Assembly (NCBI GenBank): GCA_902702965.1
Contig: CACRXP010000387.1
Location: forward strand, 506,555 to 570,554
Direction of reading: 5' to 3'
DNA length: 64,000 nt
From: Spirometra erinaceieuropaei
Lineage: Eukaryota; Platyhelminthes; Cestoda; Diphyllobothriidea; Diphyllobothriidae
The notes under the pieces were generated by a model. It saw nothing but the letters and a program-made list of their open reading frames with translations. It had not been told where the DNA came from and ran no database searches. Position numbers and translations under genes: made by a program. Shown piece by piece: positions 12,161 to 24,439 of the stretch; position 1 is the first letter of the stretch, and each line of letters begins with the position of its first letter.

Positions 12161-15100
12161 CAGCAGTACTCCTTCTACAGCATACGCTTCTTCCAGATAC
12201 AAGAAAAACCCCCTTTCGAAAAGGATGTATTTTCTCTCCCAGTTCAATGCTTAGAGTTCTCATTTTACCATCGTACAGTAAGGAACATTTCGCGCATTTA
12301 AAATGGGTAAACGGGCAGGCCGTCGTCACTGATTTTCTCAGACAAGGTCCTAGTTACGCAAAATTCCCCTACCGTGCAGGTGACTAACCTAAAAGTATTA
12401 GGACAGCGTCTACTGACGATAGCAGGCGCGATCACAATCAGGTTACACATACCCGTCCTGTGTTCGCAGAAGAACTTCCTGCGGGCTCCTCATTTGACAC
12501 CACCGAAAGTCAGCTGACATAAACCCGCATGCAATTTTCCGCACTCTACCGGTACTGCTTTTCCATAAACAGCATGATATCCATTCCTATGCTGACTAGT
12601 TCTAATTATCCTCCTATATTCTCCATTTCCCATCAGCATGAAACGATAAACACAACTTGATTCTCCAAATTTTCTTCAAACTTTGATTTACCTGATGAAT
12701 ACTTACAGAAATCAAGAGTGTAGTCGCCAAAAACTGTTGTCTGATTTTGTTAACTTTCATTTTTGTAAAAATAAATCCCTTCACAACTCAATCTTAATGC
12801 TGACTAAAGTTGAGGCTTGATTTATTTTTTTGAGAAAAATGAAAATAGGCAACCTGTCTTATTAAAATAACCCGTGTCATTTGGGTATTTTAAATATTTC
12901 TTCTATCCGCTTTGTCGAGCTCGTCAAAATGTTGCGGATTGAGTTGCGTTGAGCTACTTTAAGGTTTAAATTAGCATGCACGTATCAAGAATTAAAGGAA
13001 TATACAGTGAAACATCGGTTCTGCCTATGATGACAGCTGTGACCCGAATTTTGGAAGTTTTTCTTCGTCAAGAATAAATGATTTGCTTAAAATATCCCTC
13101 ATAGTTTTTCATTATCGCATACTTTTTTTGGACGATCATAAAAATAAGAATACGCGAAGGTTGAAAGAGGACTATTCTCCAGTAAGCCCTCAGGAATGTT
13201 TAGATATATGAGCAAAAATTTATAATTACTTCGAAATAATGAAAAGTTCACATTACTTTCGACTACTACTGCTTAAAAACACTTTAATTCTCAACTTATT
13301 CCCAAATGCAGTTTTCAAAAGAGTTTAAAGAAACTCCTATTATACGTGGTTTATTCTGAGACACAAACGGAAACTTTTCCTATTTTCACCGATTTTTAGA
13401 AAAACAGAATCTTCTTTCCTGCTTTCCATACAGTTGACAGTAAACAGACCTTAATCACCGGTTGTGGAGGGATTTTAAAGCTCTCTGCAGAAACTGGCTT
13501 GTAGTTTACTCTGCTTTGCTCCATAATATCTGCCTAGAGGCGTCAAAGGAATACTTAAATAACGTAAGATAGTCACTGCCGCCCTTGAGCAGTTAAACTT
13601 GTTGACGGATCTCTTTCTTCCATTAATAATTCAACTACCCTAGAAGGGATAAAAGAGACCGTGTCTTGCTTTCAGAGCTATGCGCTAATAAATATAAGTT
13701 GTGTACCATTTGACAGGTTCAAGTCCAGGCACAGAATGGATGTACTGTAAAAATACCCACTGTCCAAAGATATTATGAGAGGTGCAGGTATACTCAAATA
13801 TATGACTCCGCAGGTGATATTCTACTAAATATAACGGTTATTTAGTTGCATGACTACCAAAGAAATATGACACAATGAAGCTTGTACAGGAGATTACATC
13901 AAGATGAACGTAAGCATATTCGCTAGGTCTGTCAAGACGTCTTTGCACAGGTAAGCAGAAGCTTGACATGCTACCTGGGTAACGCGCTTTTCGCTATAGA
14001 AGAACTATGAGTGCGTAATCGTTGAATACCGACTAGGAAGCCTGGTCATACCTTATGGGCTTTCAATTTTTAACTATACTTCCGTGACTATTTGCAACGT
14101 CTCTCACTTGGCGCTCTAAATTGTCTGATGTCTTACAAGGTATTGAAAGCTTTGCCCGGACAATTAACTATCTTTTTCTCTAAGAAATATAGGTCCCGCT
14201 TAGAGGAAAGACCTGAATTAACGTCTTGTTACATTAGACATTCTTCTTTTAGGGTATACTTGAGACTTAGATAATTGCACATCTTACTATAAAATTACAT
14301 ATTAGTTATAACCGAAATGTTCCTTTTAAGTGTAAGTTTCAGTTTAGTTGGCGGTGGTTGATTACCGACTGCAAGGCCAAATTACAGCGAACTGCAGATG
14401 CCTAATAACTTCTTAAATACAAATATCCTCCCATACAAAGGATAGTTTACGGGCCAGAATCGTCCAATAAAAGTACGCGGAATGTGGAGGGAACATAATA
14501 AAAAGACGTGATTGACCTTCGTAAAGTTCTTTGATTGTCACCTGTCATTGCGCTAAAGGTAATTACTCAAGGAAGAACATGGGAGAATGAAATACTGCAA
14601 GTCAGTCGACAGGGAAGGGAACGACGATACAGCACGAATTGGGAAGCTCATAGGTCCTCTTTTAAAACTGGAGTTTAATAAAGAAAAAACGGCATTTAGT
14701 TTGCGAATTTGTGTAATTTACGTGAAAATGCGCAAAATATCAGACATTTGACAACAAGCAGGTGCTTTCGGGAAATAAGAATTCGACTCCTGTCTTCATT
14801 CTGTGCCCACTTCTCCAAAATCGAGGAGCAAGAAAAAACCGAACGCAGAAAACGTCATCTGACCTTCATTTGCTCCAACTGAATATGGCTGACGCTTCAT
14901 TAAAATTCAGTCTCCAGCAATAAGGTTTGTTAACACAGTCTAGCAAAGTGATACCTTAGGCCATGTTAAACTTGATACTGAGAGAATGAAATAGGACTAG
15001 CAAATGCTTTTAGTGCTGGTAGACCCCACAAATGTGTGGCAGGTCAACGAAAAACTAAGAAGAAGGGAACTTCGGCGTCGTATCCTGACAAGTGTACTCA

Positions 15101-17859
15101 AGTTAGTCAGGGCTTTCAGAAGAATATTGATGTTGATGAGGTGATGACCATGCCAACGATCGTGGGTCTATATATATCTTATAACTGGTGCCAGTGAATG
15201 CAGGCTCATTGTTCCGTCAATGCCAGCATTAAGTTTAAAATGTGCTCACAAAAACGCGCAACACGTCCGGCACAGCAATGGCACCAAGGTTCTCGCCATC
15301 GGCAAATAGAGCGCCGTATGTTTTACGAATGGAAGCCTTTACACGAGCATCCAGTGGTTCGAAATGGAAACTGGCCTTAAATTTCCTAAACGAGTTGGCA
15401 TAAAAATGTCGGTATGCTACACAAGAAATCCGAATGTTCAGTTAAGATCAACAACTAGGCTAGACGTCTGGTAAACTAGCGCCAGCAGATCAACCATAGA
15501 AAAGTCAAAATGTGAACGTGTCAGAAGCAAAACAGCGCATTAGGCCTGGTCCAAATGTAGACAACGCCTATGGACTGAGATTTAGGACTTTTGGAAAACC
15601 TTGTAGATTAATCTGTAGTCTAAGCGCTTCAACTAGTCGGCTGTCTACCACATTTAGTGCGGTGTTTTACTCCCAGGTAGTTTGCAGCCAGGCAAGAGCA
15701 CAGGACTGCAGAAATGAGTGGTGACGGTTTCGCATAAATTGTTCGCAATGCGATAAACAGTCTACAGGGCTGAATTGGCCTGTGCACACAAGTACCCGTG
15801 CTAGCGCGGATTGTGCGGGGAAAATCAGAAGATTTTTGAACCTCAGGTGCCACAAAAACCTAACCAATACATGACTGGTTCGAATAAAATTAGACTTTTT
15901 ATTTGTACTCATATCAGCAAAGCTTATCAGGACATTCCTCTCCGCCATTACAAATGATGGATTGGAACTTCTTACCCTAGGGCTTTTTTGATTTAAAAAC
16001 CGAGCTCAGTCATCATCTGCTTTGACGGAAGTTTGACTTATATAAAAGATACTTCTCTTTGTAATCAGCCCTTTTTACCCTCTGTGGTCAAGCAAACAAT
16101 GGGATTACATTTGTATCAGTGCTCCAGTCTGCGTATGCGGATATCCTAGTGGCACATTGTCGGCATTGGGCAGAGAGCATAACTATCGTTCGGGCAGAGA
16201 TACCTGCAACCACCAACAATTAAGCACGGGGGTGACCAGAGGATAGCTATCCCGAAAAGTTAACGGTGGTGTGAAAAAGACGACTAAGCAACCGGCCCCT
16301 AAATAAAGCCTAAAACACTTATGTATACATTGTCTTTCGTTTCTATAAGCCTTTTCTGGGACAGTAGACCAATTTTTCGCTGGGTATTTCCGTTAGAAAT
16401 TCAGTTCGGATGCCTGAAAAAAGGTCTGGGATTGTCGAGATTCCTTTAGGCAAACTAACAGTTTTTGTTGCTTGAAGAAATTCTGCCTTAATTTTTGAGG
16501 AATATCGAAGGGAGTTGGTCGTGGTTTGTTGAATTTAAAGTTTTCTATCAGCCGAATCATACGAACTTCTAATTTCGAAGTGTTTTTACTTAATTTCCTG
16601 TTTTTCAAAACGATTTTACTCACTTTACTTTATGCAAAGCATGTTAAACTATAGGTAGCAAGTTTATGTAGCTACGTTTTCTGCTGATGCGGACAGACAC
16701 AGCGCAGCCGATTAAGAGAGACTATGGAAGGAGGGCGACCGTTTAAAAACGATCCACTAGTAGGTAAAAACTGAAAAAGAACACACATACTTTTCTTCTT
16801 CCTCTGAGAAAACCGTTTTTGTATACTGTTGGAAATAGAGAAGGAGACTAATTATGCGTCATCCATCCCTGGGCGGGGAAGAGTAATTCTTCTTCGGACG
16901 CAAAAAAGCGGTGAGACCGAAGAAAACCGTCATGGCGCATTAGTCTTTTGCTGGAACAAAAAAACGTTTCCCAGTAACAGATATAGATAGAACAGCCTGG
17001 CAAAAGCGAAGGCCGCACCTGATAAAAAGAAAACGATGACCAAAAATGAGTTTTTAAGTTTCGGCTTAGAATTCCGAAAACCTAAAATCAAGCAAATCGC
17101 AAGGCATTCGCCCATGCAACTCGCACTTAACCATTTCCCGATGAAGTTTCAAAACACCGGATTAGTTCTCATTATGCTAAGACCTAACTTTTGTTGAGTT
17201 CTGTGCAGGTGTGCAGGCCTAAACTTGCCACCAGGCGATGCGATGTTGGGATGTCCGTCTTCGTTTGGTGATGCACAGTTTTTGGCTATGTGGGGTTCTC
17301 GGTTATCACAGTTTGCTTAAAGTAAAATTGATCAAGATATTGGAAATCATAGACCAACTGGAGTTGAATACAGGCTGAGTGGCACTTCAACCTTATTTCA
17401 CCACAGAGCCTCAAAAACTTTGAAGTAATTAAGGGTTCTGCCAGAGGTCACCTAACGGATTTTTTACAGATTAAGAAAGTCTCCCTTGTGTATAGTCTCC
17501 ATGTTGATATTCAGTTTAACATCATTGTGGTCTGCCTCAACGATGCCTCTAAAATTAAGGCACTCGGGCAAATTATGCTAACGTTGACTCAGAAGACTTG
17601 AAGGAGACATAAGTGTTTAGATTTCTCCCCCAGTTGTGTGAGTGGCTTCCAGCTGTCAAAATGTATAGCACAAATAAACACGATGGTTCGTTGTCATCTG
17701 CATATCTTTAAGCGCTGATTGTCCGTCTGTCGCAAATAACGCTGGCCACCGTTTTCCGGAGACGAAAGGTAACTTAGGCATGAGGTAGTTTACAGTAATA
17801 TGGATTTTAACTGCATCCATCCCAATATATCTTCCTCCACCCAAAATGCTCCAGTTTCA
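12161..17859. other. 5.7 kb with no recognisable feature
   Basis: AT-rich DNA. The longest frames are 93 codons (15667-15948, minus) and 76 codons (16393-16623, minus), without recognisable domains. No inverted repeats like those of the FB family and no tRNA-like heads were seen. Confidence 0.5.
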
Positions 17860-18040
17860 GGACAAGGTCGCGGGACCTGGAGGCGGGTGTGGTCTCAGTT
17901 GCTGGGGCATCTGCGCACACGCCCTACGGGCCGCACACATGCTGGTTCGTATATGCACACCAAACTGATCATCAGTCAGAAGGAGGACCAAGTTGGCCCT
18001 CTAGTTAGCAGCATTTCAAGCCAGGACTTTTAACCGTCCG
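17860..18040 (+). repeat. repeat family R, 3' module only (R2)
   Basis: The segment AGTTAGCAGCATTTCAAGCCAGGACTTTTAA near 18003-18033 matches the conserved block CAGTTGGTAACCTTCCAAG...GACTTTTAG of the R copies at 19200, 20010 and 40895. The 5' module is missing or unrecognisable. Confidence 0.45.
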
Positions 18041-18786
18041 TGGAGGTTTGCTATGCACTAAGTCCATTATAATGAACACACCCATGTGTGTAGCTACTTT
18101 TAATAAGGACAGTTCAGGTACTCAGTTAATCCACGTGCAAAGGGGGTATTAAAAGATGATTACTAAGTTTAATTCCTACACTCGTCGTTGGGTAAAAAAG
18201 AATGATGCAGGCGTGTGGACAATTCACATAGATAACCTTCCATGCAATTAGTTAACTTATATTTGTTATCGTACCAAAACAAATGGTTTTGGCCCATGCC
18301 CACTAGAACTGCGAAATTTCCTTGTAAGCGTCGTATTGGCTGACGGTTCCCTCTTATTGTCGAGTCCAGCCACTAAAATAGACTTTGCTATTAGGACTTG
18401 GAATAACTCGTAAGCATTCATAAGACTGCCAGAGTGTTCCTCTGTCATTTCGCCATGGGAGTTTTGCTAAAACCTAAAAAGTTTTATGAATAGTTACCCG
18501 GTCTTTTAAATTAGCAAATATTCTGGGGTTCATGATCATGAAGTGTATTAATACAGCTTTTCTATCAGTGTTGATATCAGAAACTAATAGCATATGAACT
18601 GCAGTAAAGTGTAGAAAATTCGAATTTTACTTTACCATATTCTACTAGCATGCAGTCTCAAGCTACAGACAAGCTGATTGGAGCTAGGGCTGAGTACTTT
18701 GAAGCTTTGTCTGAAATGTCCTTAGCACATATTAAATCACCTATAGATTGCAGAGTTCAAAGGTGAATAAACATTCCATACATGCC
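18041..18786. other. no recognisable feature
   Basis: Short frames only. Nothing was identified between two R copies. Confidence 0.4.
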
Positions 18787-19440
18787 GGTTCGACTGTCAC
18801 TAACGGCGATGCCCACCGTGTGCCCCACATCATGACGGGCGCAGGACAGTGAATCGCAAGTGAAGTGGTTTATAGCAGTAGCAGACTTGCGCACCATCGA
18901 CCGTACTCTCTCCTCTCTCATCCATCCTACTCCAGTGACAATACAGGGCCGATGGGACTGAGGGTTGGATCGGACGCACTTGCTGACAAAGCTAAGCAGT
19001 CCGACACAGCGTGCCCGACACCACCTTGTCCGTGAAACAATGGACTAGGCCCTTGACAGAAAGAAGGGACGTCTCGACTCCCATTTGGGTGGGAGTGCCA
19101 TAGAGGCTGCATTCAGAACATAGAATTGCAACTTGGCTGCTCGTTCTAAGAGGACCGAATTATCCTGTAAGTTGGCAGCATTCCAAGCAACAACTTTTAG
19201 CGCATATGGATGATTTTAAAGCGAGTCAGACTTTTTTTGTTGCAGAATGCTAGAATCGACTACACTCTCGCTTTCCCCTTCCACGCACCAAGCCCGCCAG
19301 TCATTTGATACTGGGATTGGGTGAAAGTGACTGACGTTGCCTGCGCCTGTGCATGAGCGTGAAAACGCACGCCCCATGTGTGACATCTCTTAAGGAATAT
19401 GCGGGCTCTGCACAGTCCGGTTAAAGCGTGCCAACCCTAG
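18787..19440 (+). repeat. repeat family R, near-complete copy (R3)
   Basis: Starts CGGTTCGACTGTCAC, which is identical over 15 bases to the start of the copy at 28586. It continues GATGCCCACCGTGTGCCCC, GACTTGCGCACCATCGACCG and CACTCTCTCCTC-like text. The second module has TGGGAGTGCCATAGAGGC, GAGGACCGAATTATCCTG and CATTCCAAGCAACAACTTTTAG. It is GC-richer than its surroundings and has no coding capacity; the 61-codon frame at 18927 is a shadow. The family could be a SINE-like or other non-autonomous repeat. I see no clear tRNA head and no terminal inverted repeat. Confidence 0.65.
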
Positions 19441-19533
19441 TCTGACCATCGTGTTGATCGATTGCATGCCTGCTTGGGCGTTGTAGGCTTCTCGACTTTA
19501 TGAGCTAAGATCAGATGTAGTACGCCACACACG

Positions 19534-20480
19534 ACAGTCCGACCGTTGTTTCTGACGATATTCACCGTGTGCTCTACAGGAATGTGAGAACAGGACGTGG
19601 ACTGTTCGTGATTCATTTTATGCTGAATCCGGATTTGCACAGCACCCGCCGCACTCTCTCCTCCTCCCCGTCCCTGGACTCGGCCCCAAGGCAAAGTCAA
19701 GAAGACCGGAGGCGGGGAGTGCGCAGATGGATGGCGCGGTGAAGCCCGCATCTTCGTTTTCCACTCCAAACCCCCTGGGCCACACAGTAAATGGCTAGGT
19801 TTCTGTCCAACAAAAAGGATGACTGGCACGGCCGGAGCCGCACCTGGACGTGCCGCCACACCTAGCCCGGATCCCACGGAGTGGGAATACCATAAAGGCC
19901 ACATTAAGAAGGAGCCATTGCAGCCTGACTCTTGTACCAACAGTCGGCCGCTCCACACAAACATACAACACTGGACCGACTGCGAGGTCCCAGTTATCCC
20001 GTCAGTTGGTAACCTTCCAAGCCACGACTTTTAGTGCACCGTGATAACTTCAAGCGCGTCAGATTGTTACACGTGAGGAAAATTCGCTGAGCCGTCGACC
20101 TCACTCTTTCTTCCCATTCCCAGTCCCAAGTCACTGTCCGAGCCGGTCATTTGACAGGTTCGGGAAATGGACACGGTGGCTGACATCTAGTGGACTTGTC
20201 TGCGTGCGCCACGTGCACGACCTGGTCCCCCAAACACAAGCACCAGGATATCGCACAACGGGGGTTGAGCGGCGTACATATGGAATGCGCGAGAGTGCCG
20301 TAGGTCACGTTAAGAAGGAGCCGCTTTGACCTGGCTCTCAGCCCACCGGTCCGCCAATCCACACAAACACACACACAACTGGGCGGGTTGAGTTGGGGCG
20401 TCAGTCAGCAGCCTTCCAGGCCACAGCGCTTGACGCGACGTGATAGCCTCAGACTCGAATCACACATGTAACAAAGAAGC
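19534..20480 (+). repeat. repeat family R, long copy with duplicated 3' module (R4)
   Basis: The head CAGTCCGACCGTTGTTTCTG and ATTCACCGTGTGCTC matches the other R copies. A first 3' module ends at about 19990-20090 (GTCAGTTGGTAACCTTCCAAG, GACTTTTAGTGCACCGTG). A second, diverged 3' module follows at about 20396-20475 (GTCAGTCAGCAGCCTTCCAGG, GCTTGACGCGACGTGATAG). The copy at 40515-41400 has the same A-B-B order. The 175-codon minus-strand frame at 19437-19964 lies across this repeat and has no recognisable domain. Confidence 0.6.
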
Positions 20481-20618
20481 AGCATAGAGACAGAGCCGAA
20501 ACGCACACTTCCCGTTTGTGTGAGAGGTGGCGATGGGATGTTTGTGGTGGATGCCAAAGTTGTGTGATGCATGAGTTAGTGGGGGAAAGTGAGATGATGC
20601 GGCATAACCGGCGGTTGT

Positions 20619-21482
20619 CTACAGCAGGTTCTTTTGAATGCGCATTTGTCCTAGTAGGCTCATGCGGTGGGTGAATGTGCGTATGCAGTGAGGGCTGTTG
20701 TGGCGGATGCGCCTAGTGTATGTTAGTGGTCCAAGCACTGGTTTGCCAGTTTCTATGCGATCGATTCGCATGTGACCGACCAGGCCGATGTGTGAGGCGA
20801 ATGTACGGGGACAGTATGGACAGAAAAAGTGGGCGGTGTCAGTGTCGGTTTTGGAGATGGTGGCAGTGGTGGGGCTGTTGGTGGAGGACGCACTGGGTGA
20901 CGAGGTGTGGGTTGAGCTATGCATGGTAACTGTGCCGAAGGTGCTAGGTGTGTCGGGGCTGCGATCAATTTCGCTCTGGTGGATACACATATGGACGAAT
21001 AGGCTCATGTGTTACATGAATGTGCGAGGGCAGTGTGACAGCTGAGGCGAATGCGGTGAGTGTAGGTTTGTGTTCCAGGCATTGGTTCACCAGTCTCTGC
21101 GCAATGGATTCGCAAGTGACCGGCTAGGCCAATGTATGAGGTGAAGGTGTGATGGCAGTGAGGGCAGGTATGAATCGAGTTCATATCGCTAGTGTCGTGG
21201 GTGTGGGTGTTGATGTTTGTTGGCGTTTCAGGACTGTGTGCAGTGGTTGTGGGCACAGGAGCAGCCATAGCAGATGTTGAGGCAATGGAGGAGGAATAGG
21301 ATGGTAGTGGGGGTTCCGGAATTGTAGTCAATGTTAGTTGTCGACCTGGAGTCTGACACAGACTTGGACAGGGAGATGGTCGACTGGTGGAGTCCGGGCG
21401 CCGCAATTGATATTGAAGATGTCCAATAAGGTCGATTGGTGTCCGAAACGTCCGCTGACAGCGTAAGCAGGTCCGGGGTGGT
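20619..21482 (-). pseudogene. LINE: C-terminal region with C2H2-like zinc fingers
   Basis: Three finger-like units are seen on the minus strand. The best is TCPHCHHTFTSYIGLAGHLRIH (21100-21170), with Cys-x2-Cys and His-x3-His intact. A second is FFCPYCPRTFASHIGLVGHMRI followed by Asp in place of the last His (20750-20820). A third, worn unit is CIRTFTHRMSLLGQMRI (20640-20690). They are linked by Ser/Thr/Pro-rich spacers and TYTRRIR repeats. Fingers in LINE proteins usually bind nucleic acid; the exact role in this family is not known to me. The 3' end of the element lies near 20600. Confidence 0.8.
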
Positions 21483-22390
21483 TAAGCGTTGGCGTTGCGA
21501 GGTAGGTGCAGTTGGGAGTTGCGAGCCTCGCACTTGGATTTGGCGGTAGCGATGTAGTTGGCTTCATAGATGGCTGCGCCTGTTTTCACAGTCCTCTTCC
21601 AGGCCAACCGGTCTCGGGCGAGGTCTTCCCAGCTGGCCAGGTCGACTTGCCGACGCTTCAGGGAAGTCTGCAGAGTGTCCTTGTAAAGACCTCCTTGGTC
21701 CTTTTGTTGGCGGGAGTCCGTGGCAACATCTCTGTAGAAGAGTCGTTTGGGTAGACGTTCGTCGTCCATCCGCAGGTGGTGGCCGCTTCAACGCACTTTC
21801 AACTGTCTCAGCATGGCGTAAATGCTGAGGATTCCCGTTCGTTCCCGTACGTCCGTATCTGGGGTCCGGTCCTGCCACCTCAGCTTCAGAATTCGGCGAA
21901 GACAACTGGAGTGGAAGTGGTTGCGTCTGCGTGATGCTGCATGCACATCCGGTCCTGCCACCCCAGCTTCAGTATCCGTCGAAGACAGCTGAGGTGGAAA
22001 TGACTGAGTCTTCGCTCCTGCGTCTTGTACATCGTCCAGGTCTCCGTTCCAAACAGCAGCGCCAGTAGGAAGACCGCCTTTTTCATCTTCATTTTGGTGT
22101 CGGGGTGGAGACCGTGGCGATTCGAGACTGCTTTGCAGACGGCCGAAGGTTTGGCTGGCTTTGGAGATCCGGCGGGCCACTTCACCATCGATCTTGGTGT
22201 TACGGGAGAGGGTGCTGCCCAGGTAAGTGAAGTTGTCCACGGCTTGCGGTTGGGTGCCGTTCACGTTGATTATGGGTGCGACGTATGCAGCGTCTGGTGG
22301 CGGTTGATGCATAACCTCCGTTTGCTCACTGTTTACGATTAGGTCAAAGCTCTCGCAGGCGGCGGCTAGGAGGTTCATGCTCCACTGCAT
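21482..22390 (-). pseudogene. LINE: thumb/connection region after the RT
   Basis: Minus-strand frames give [87 protein letters not shown] and VKTGAAIYEANYIATAK. These are landmarks of the post-RT region in this LINE group. A stretch encoding [13 protein letters not shown] occurs twice, at 21866-21925 and 21949-22005 with a period of 83 bp. This is an internal tandem duplication in this copy. Frame changes are numerous. Confidence 0.85.
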
Positions 22391-23165
22391 ATCCCCTTCC
22401 GAGGTGGAGTTGGAGGCGCAGTCGCTGGCGTAGAGAAGTTCGTGGATGGTGGTTGTGTATACACTCGGCTGGAAGTGTATTCAACCGTGGTTGAGGAGTT
22501 GACCGTCCGTCCTGTAGACGATGCAGATCCCAGGGTGTTTGTCACGGCAGGCGTCTGTCAGCATGACAGGGAACATAGGAGTGAAGAGGGTAGGTGCGAG
22601 GGCGCAGTCCTGTTTCACTCCGTTGGCCAGTGCGAATGCTTCTGACACGGTCCCATTGTCCGTGACGCGCACCATAATGCCATCGTTGAGCTGACGCACT
22701 ATCTGAGTGAATTGCTCAGGACGGCCGAATTTCTGTATGATTTTCCCAATCTTTCACGATTCACCGTGTAGTAGTCTTTCATTAGATTCGCAAAGGTTGA
22801 GTACAGGTGGTTCCGCATTTCCTGACAGTTCTCCTGAAGTTGGCGGGCGGCGAAGATTATGTCCGTGGTCCCACAATGGCGGCGGAAGTCGCATTGGCCT
22901 TCCGGCAGGAAGCCCTGTTCCAGATGTTTGTTCATGCGGTTAAGAAGCATACAAGCGATTATCTTCCAGATGATGTTCATCAGGGAGATGCCCGGTGTTT
23001 GTCGTAGAGTTGGCGGTTACCTTTCTTCTTATAGAGATGGACGATTGTGGCGTCCATGAAATCCTGCGGGACTTCTCCTTGACGCCACATCTCCTGGAAG
23101 AGCGCCGTCAGATGATCTATGAGTTGGGGGCTATCGTGCTTATAAATCTCAGCAGGGGTCGCAAT
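22390..23165 (-). pseudogene. LINE: reverse transcriptase domain
   Basis: From high to low coordinates: PAEIYKH and LTALFQEMWRQGEVPQDF (about 23060-23160), DATIVHLYKKKGNRQLYD, then NRMNKHLEQGFLPEGQCDFR and GTTDIIFAARQLQENCQEMR (22780-22960), then VTDNGTVSEAFALANGVKQD and CALAPTLF (22590-22670). The active-site YADD box reads YASD (codons at 22421-22432), so one catalytic Asp is Ser. Several frame changes break the domain. In the family this domain copies element RNA at the nicked target. Confidence 0.88.
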
Positions 23166-23499
23166 CCTGGTGCGGACGTTGTGCGTGACCGAGGATGGCC
23201 AGGGCTGTGGCCTGGACTGTATCTCGTAGTCGACACCATAGGTTCTCCACGGTGGCGTTCTCCTCAGCGGCGGCGGCGGCATCAGCGACTGGTAGGTTGT
23301 CTAGCCGTTGAGCTATCTCGCTGCTGAAATAGGATGGTGGGCAGGCAAAGACAACAAAGCAATATTCAGATTACCTGGAGTCGCTTACCTTGAGGTCTCC
23401 TGCGAGACTGTAGGCGAATCCGCATCCGCGAAATGTCCAGACGAGGATCGGTCCACCAGTCGTCACACGGGATCGCCTTTGTCAACAGCGCGTCCGGCT

Positions 23500-23905
23500 A
23501 GTCTCACCCCCAGATGAGGACATAGTTCAAAAGGTGGCACTGACGCGATCGGGGATGCATCCATGTGACCAGCTCTGGCATCGGGAGGCGGAAGAAGGTG
23601 TTCGTCAGAATGAGCCGGTGTTCTGCGCAGGTTCGGAGGAGGAGCAGGCCATTGTCATTGGTGCCGTCGAAACCATCGGGAATCAGCACTCCTCTCCAGA
23701 CATCCTAATCTGTGCCGACGCGGGCGTTGAAGTGACCGAGGACAATAAACTTATCCGCCTTCGGCACAGACACCAGGAGGGCGTGTAGGTCCTCGTAGAA
23801 TTTGCCCCTTGCGACGTCAGGGCTTGTCATCGGCGGAGCGTAGACACTGATGATTGTGGCGAATTTGCCTCCCCGGAGAGGCAGGCGGAGGCGAACAGTG
23901 CTGAA
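23500..23905 (-). pseudogene. LINE: C-terminal half of APE-like endonuclease
   Basis: The minus-strand translation runs [20 protein letters not shown], then [37 protein letters not shown], and [15 protein letters not shown] with NTFFRLP and TWMHPRSR. These are the later motifs of an apurinic-type endonuclease, which nicks the target to start target-primed reverse transcription. The catalytic motif is normally GDFN; here it reads GHFN (His codon at 23732-23734), so the Asp needed for catalysis is lost. The frame breaks near 23690. Confidence 0.85.
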
Positions 23906-23969
23906 CCTAAATAAGGCTACTCCGCTGTCCCGGACGGCTATCGAACTTCAACATTGGCCATGACTTTTG

Positions 23970-24320
23970 TGTAGTGGGAGTGCGACCCGAGTTAGCCTGG
24001 GCCTGCCTACCACAGTGACGTAGTAATTGTGGGCGGAGGAGAAAGGTAGAAATACGGGAAGCAGAGCTTTCCCGCCCTTCTCTAGGCGAGCTGTTTGCTG
24101 AACTATATAAGCCGTGAGCAAACAGATTCAAGAGAACATCAGTTGAAGTACGGAAAATACAACCAAAAGCAGGCAGACAAAAGGCACGCAAGCAAGAACA
24201 AGCAGAAGCAAAGACAGACAGAGGTAATTCAACGGAACGGCGTTTAGTTTACAACAAGGACAAACACAAAGAAGTAGACAGAATCAAGCAATCAAACAAA
24301 TCAAAGACGACAAAGCAATG
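23970..24320 (+). promoter_or_regulatory. candidate solo LTR or promoter fragment
   Basis: It begins TGTAGTGGGAGTGCGACC next to the LINE 5' truncation point, contains TATATAA at 24104-24110 and continues into an A-rich, G-poor leader with CA-rich repeats, ending near AAAGCA. A TG start, a TATA box and an A-rich transcribed part are typical of LTRs of Gypsy-type elements. No second LTR, primer-binding site or gag/pol was found, so it could be a solo LTR or an unrelated promoter. Confidence 0.35.
24104..24110 (+). promoter_or_regulatory. TATA box
   Basis: TATATAA in the context AACTATATAAGCC, inside a GC-richer stretch and upstream of an A-rich leader. It is the clearest core-promoter motif in the window; function is not shown. 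Confidence 0.4.
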
Positions 24321-24366
24321 TGCGCTTACCTGAGGGCTCACATACCTTGTGGCTTCCTGGGCTGTT

Positions 24367-24439
24367 GCAGACGGAGGCTCGGCTCGGAGATACCGATGCG
24401 GTGATCCACTCGGCTACCTGAGCCGAGATTACCGTCTGC
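24367..24439. other. GC-rich imperfect hairpin
   Basis: GCAGACGGAGGCTCGGCTCGG at the left pairs with GAGCCGAGATTACCGTCTGC at the right, giving a stem of about 20 bp with small mismatches around a loop of about 30 nt. Three good splice-donor-like sites (CAG/GTAAG, AAG/GTATG, CAG/GTAAG) lie on the minus strand around it. The 67-codon minus-strand frame across it has no recognisable domain. Confidence 0.45.

Larger units (their letters stand above)
20600..23905 (-). mobile_element. RTE-type LINE with zinc-finger tail, 5' truncated and internally deleted
   Basis: Read on the minus strand, the element gives in order: the C-terminal half of an APE-type endonuclease, a shortened linker, a reverse transcriptase, a thumb/connection region, and a C-terminal part with C2H2-like fingers. 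I recognise this order from flatworm, especially tapeworm, LINEs often annotated as endonuclease-reverse transcriptase or craniofacial development protein 2-like. The N-terminal half of the endonuclease is missing. About 200 residues between endonuclease and RT also appear deleted, with the junction near 23160. Stops and frameshifts are frequent, so the copy is dead. Parts are listed separately. Open frames on the plus strand here are antisense shadows. Confidence 0.88.

Noticed and set aside
19437..19964. 175-codon open frame on the minus strand
   Set aside because: Lies across repeat copy R4, which has no such frame in other copies. No domain; length is explained by the GC-rich repeat.
20720..23788. 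Many plus-strand frames of 60-110 codons
   Set aside because: Antisense shadows of the minus-strand LINE, which carries recognisable endonuclease, RT and finger motifs.
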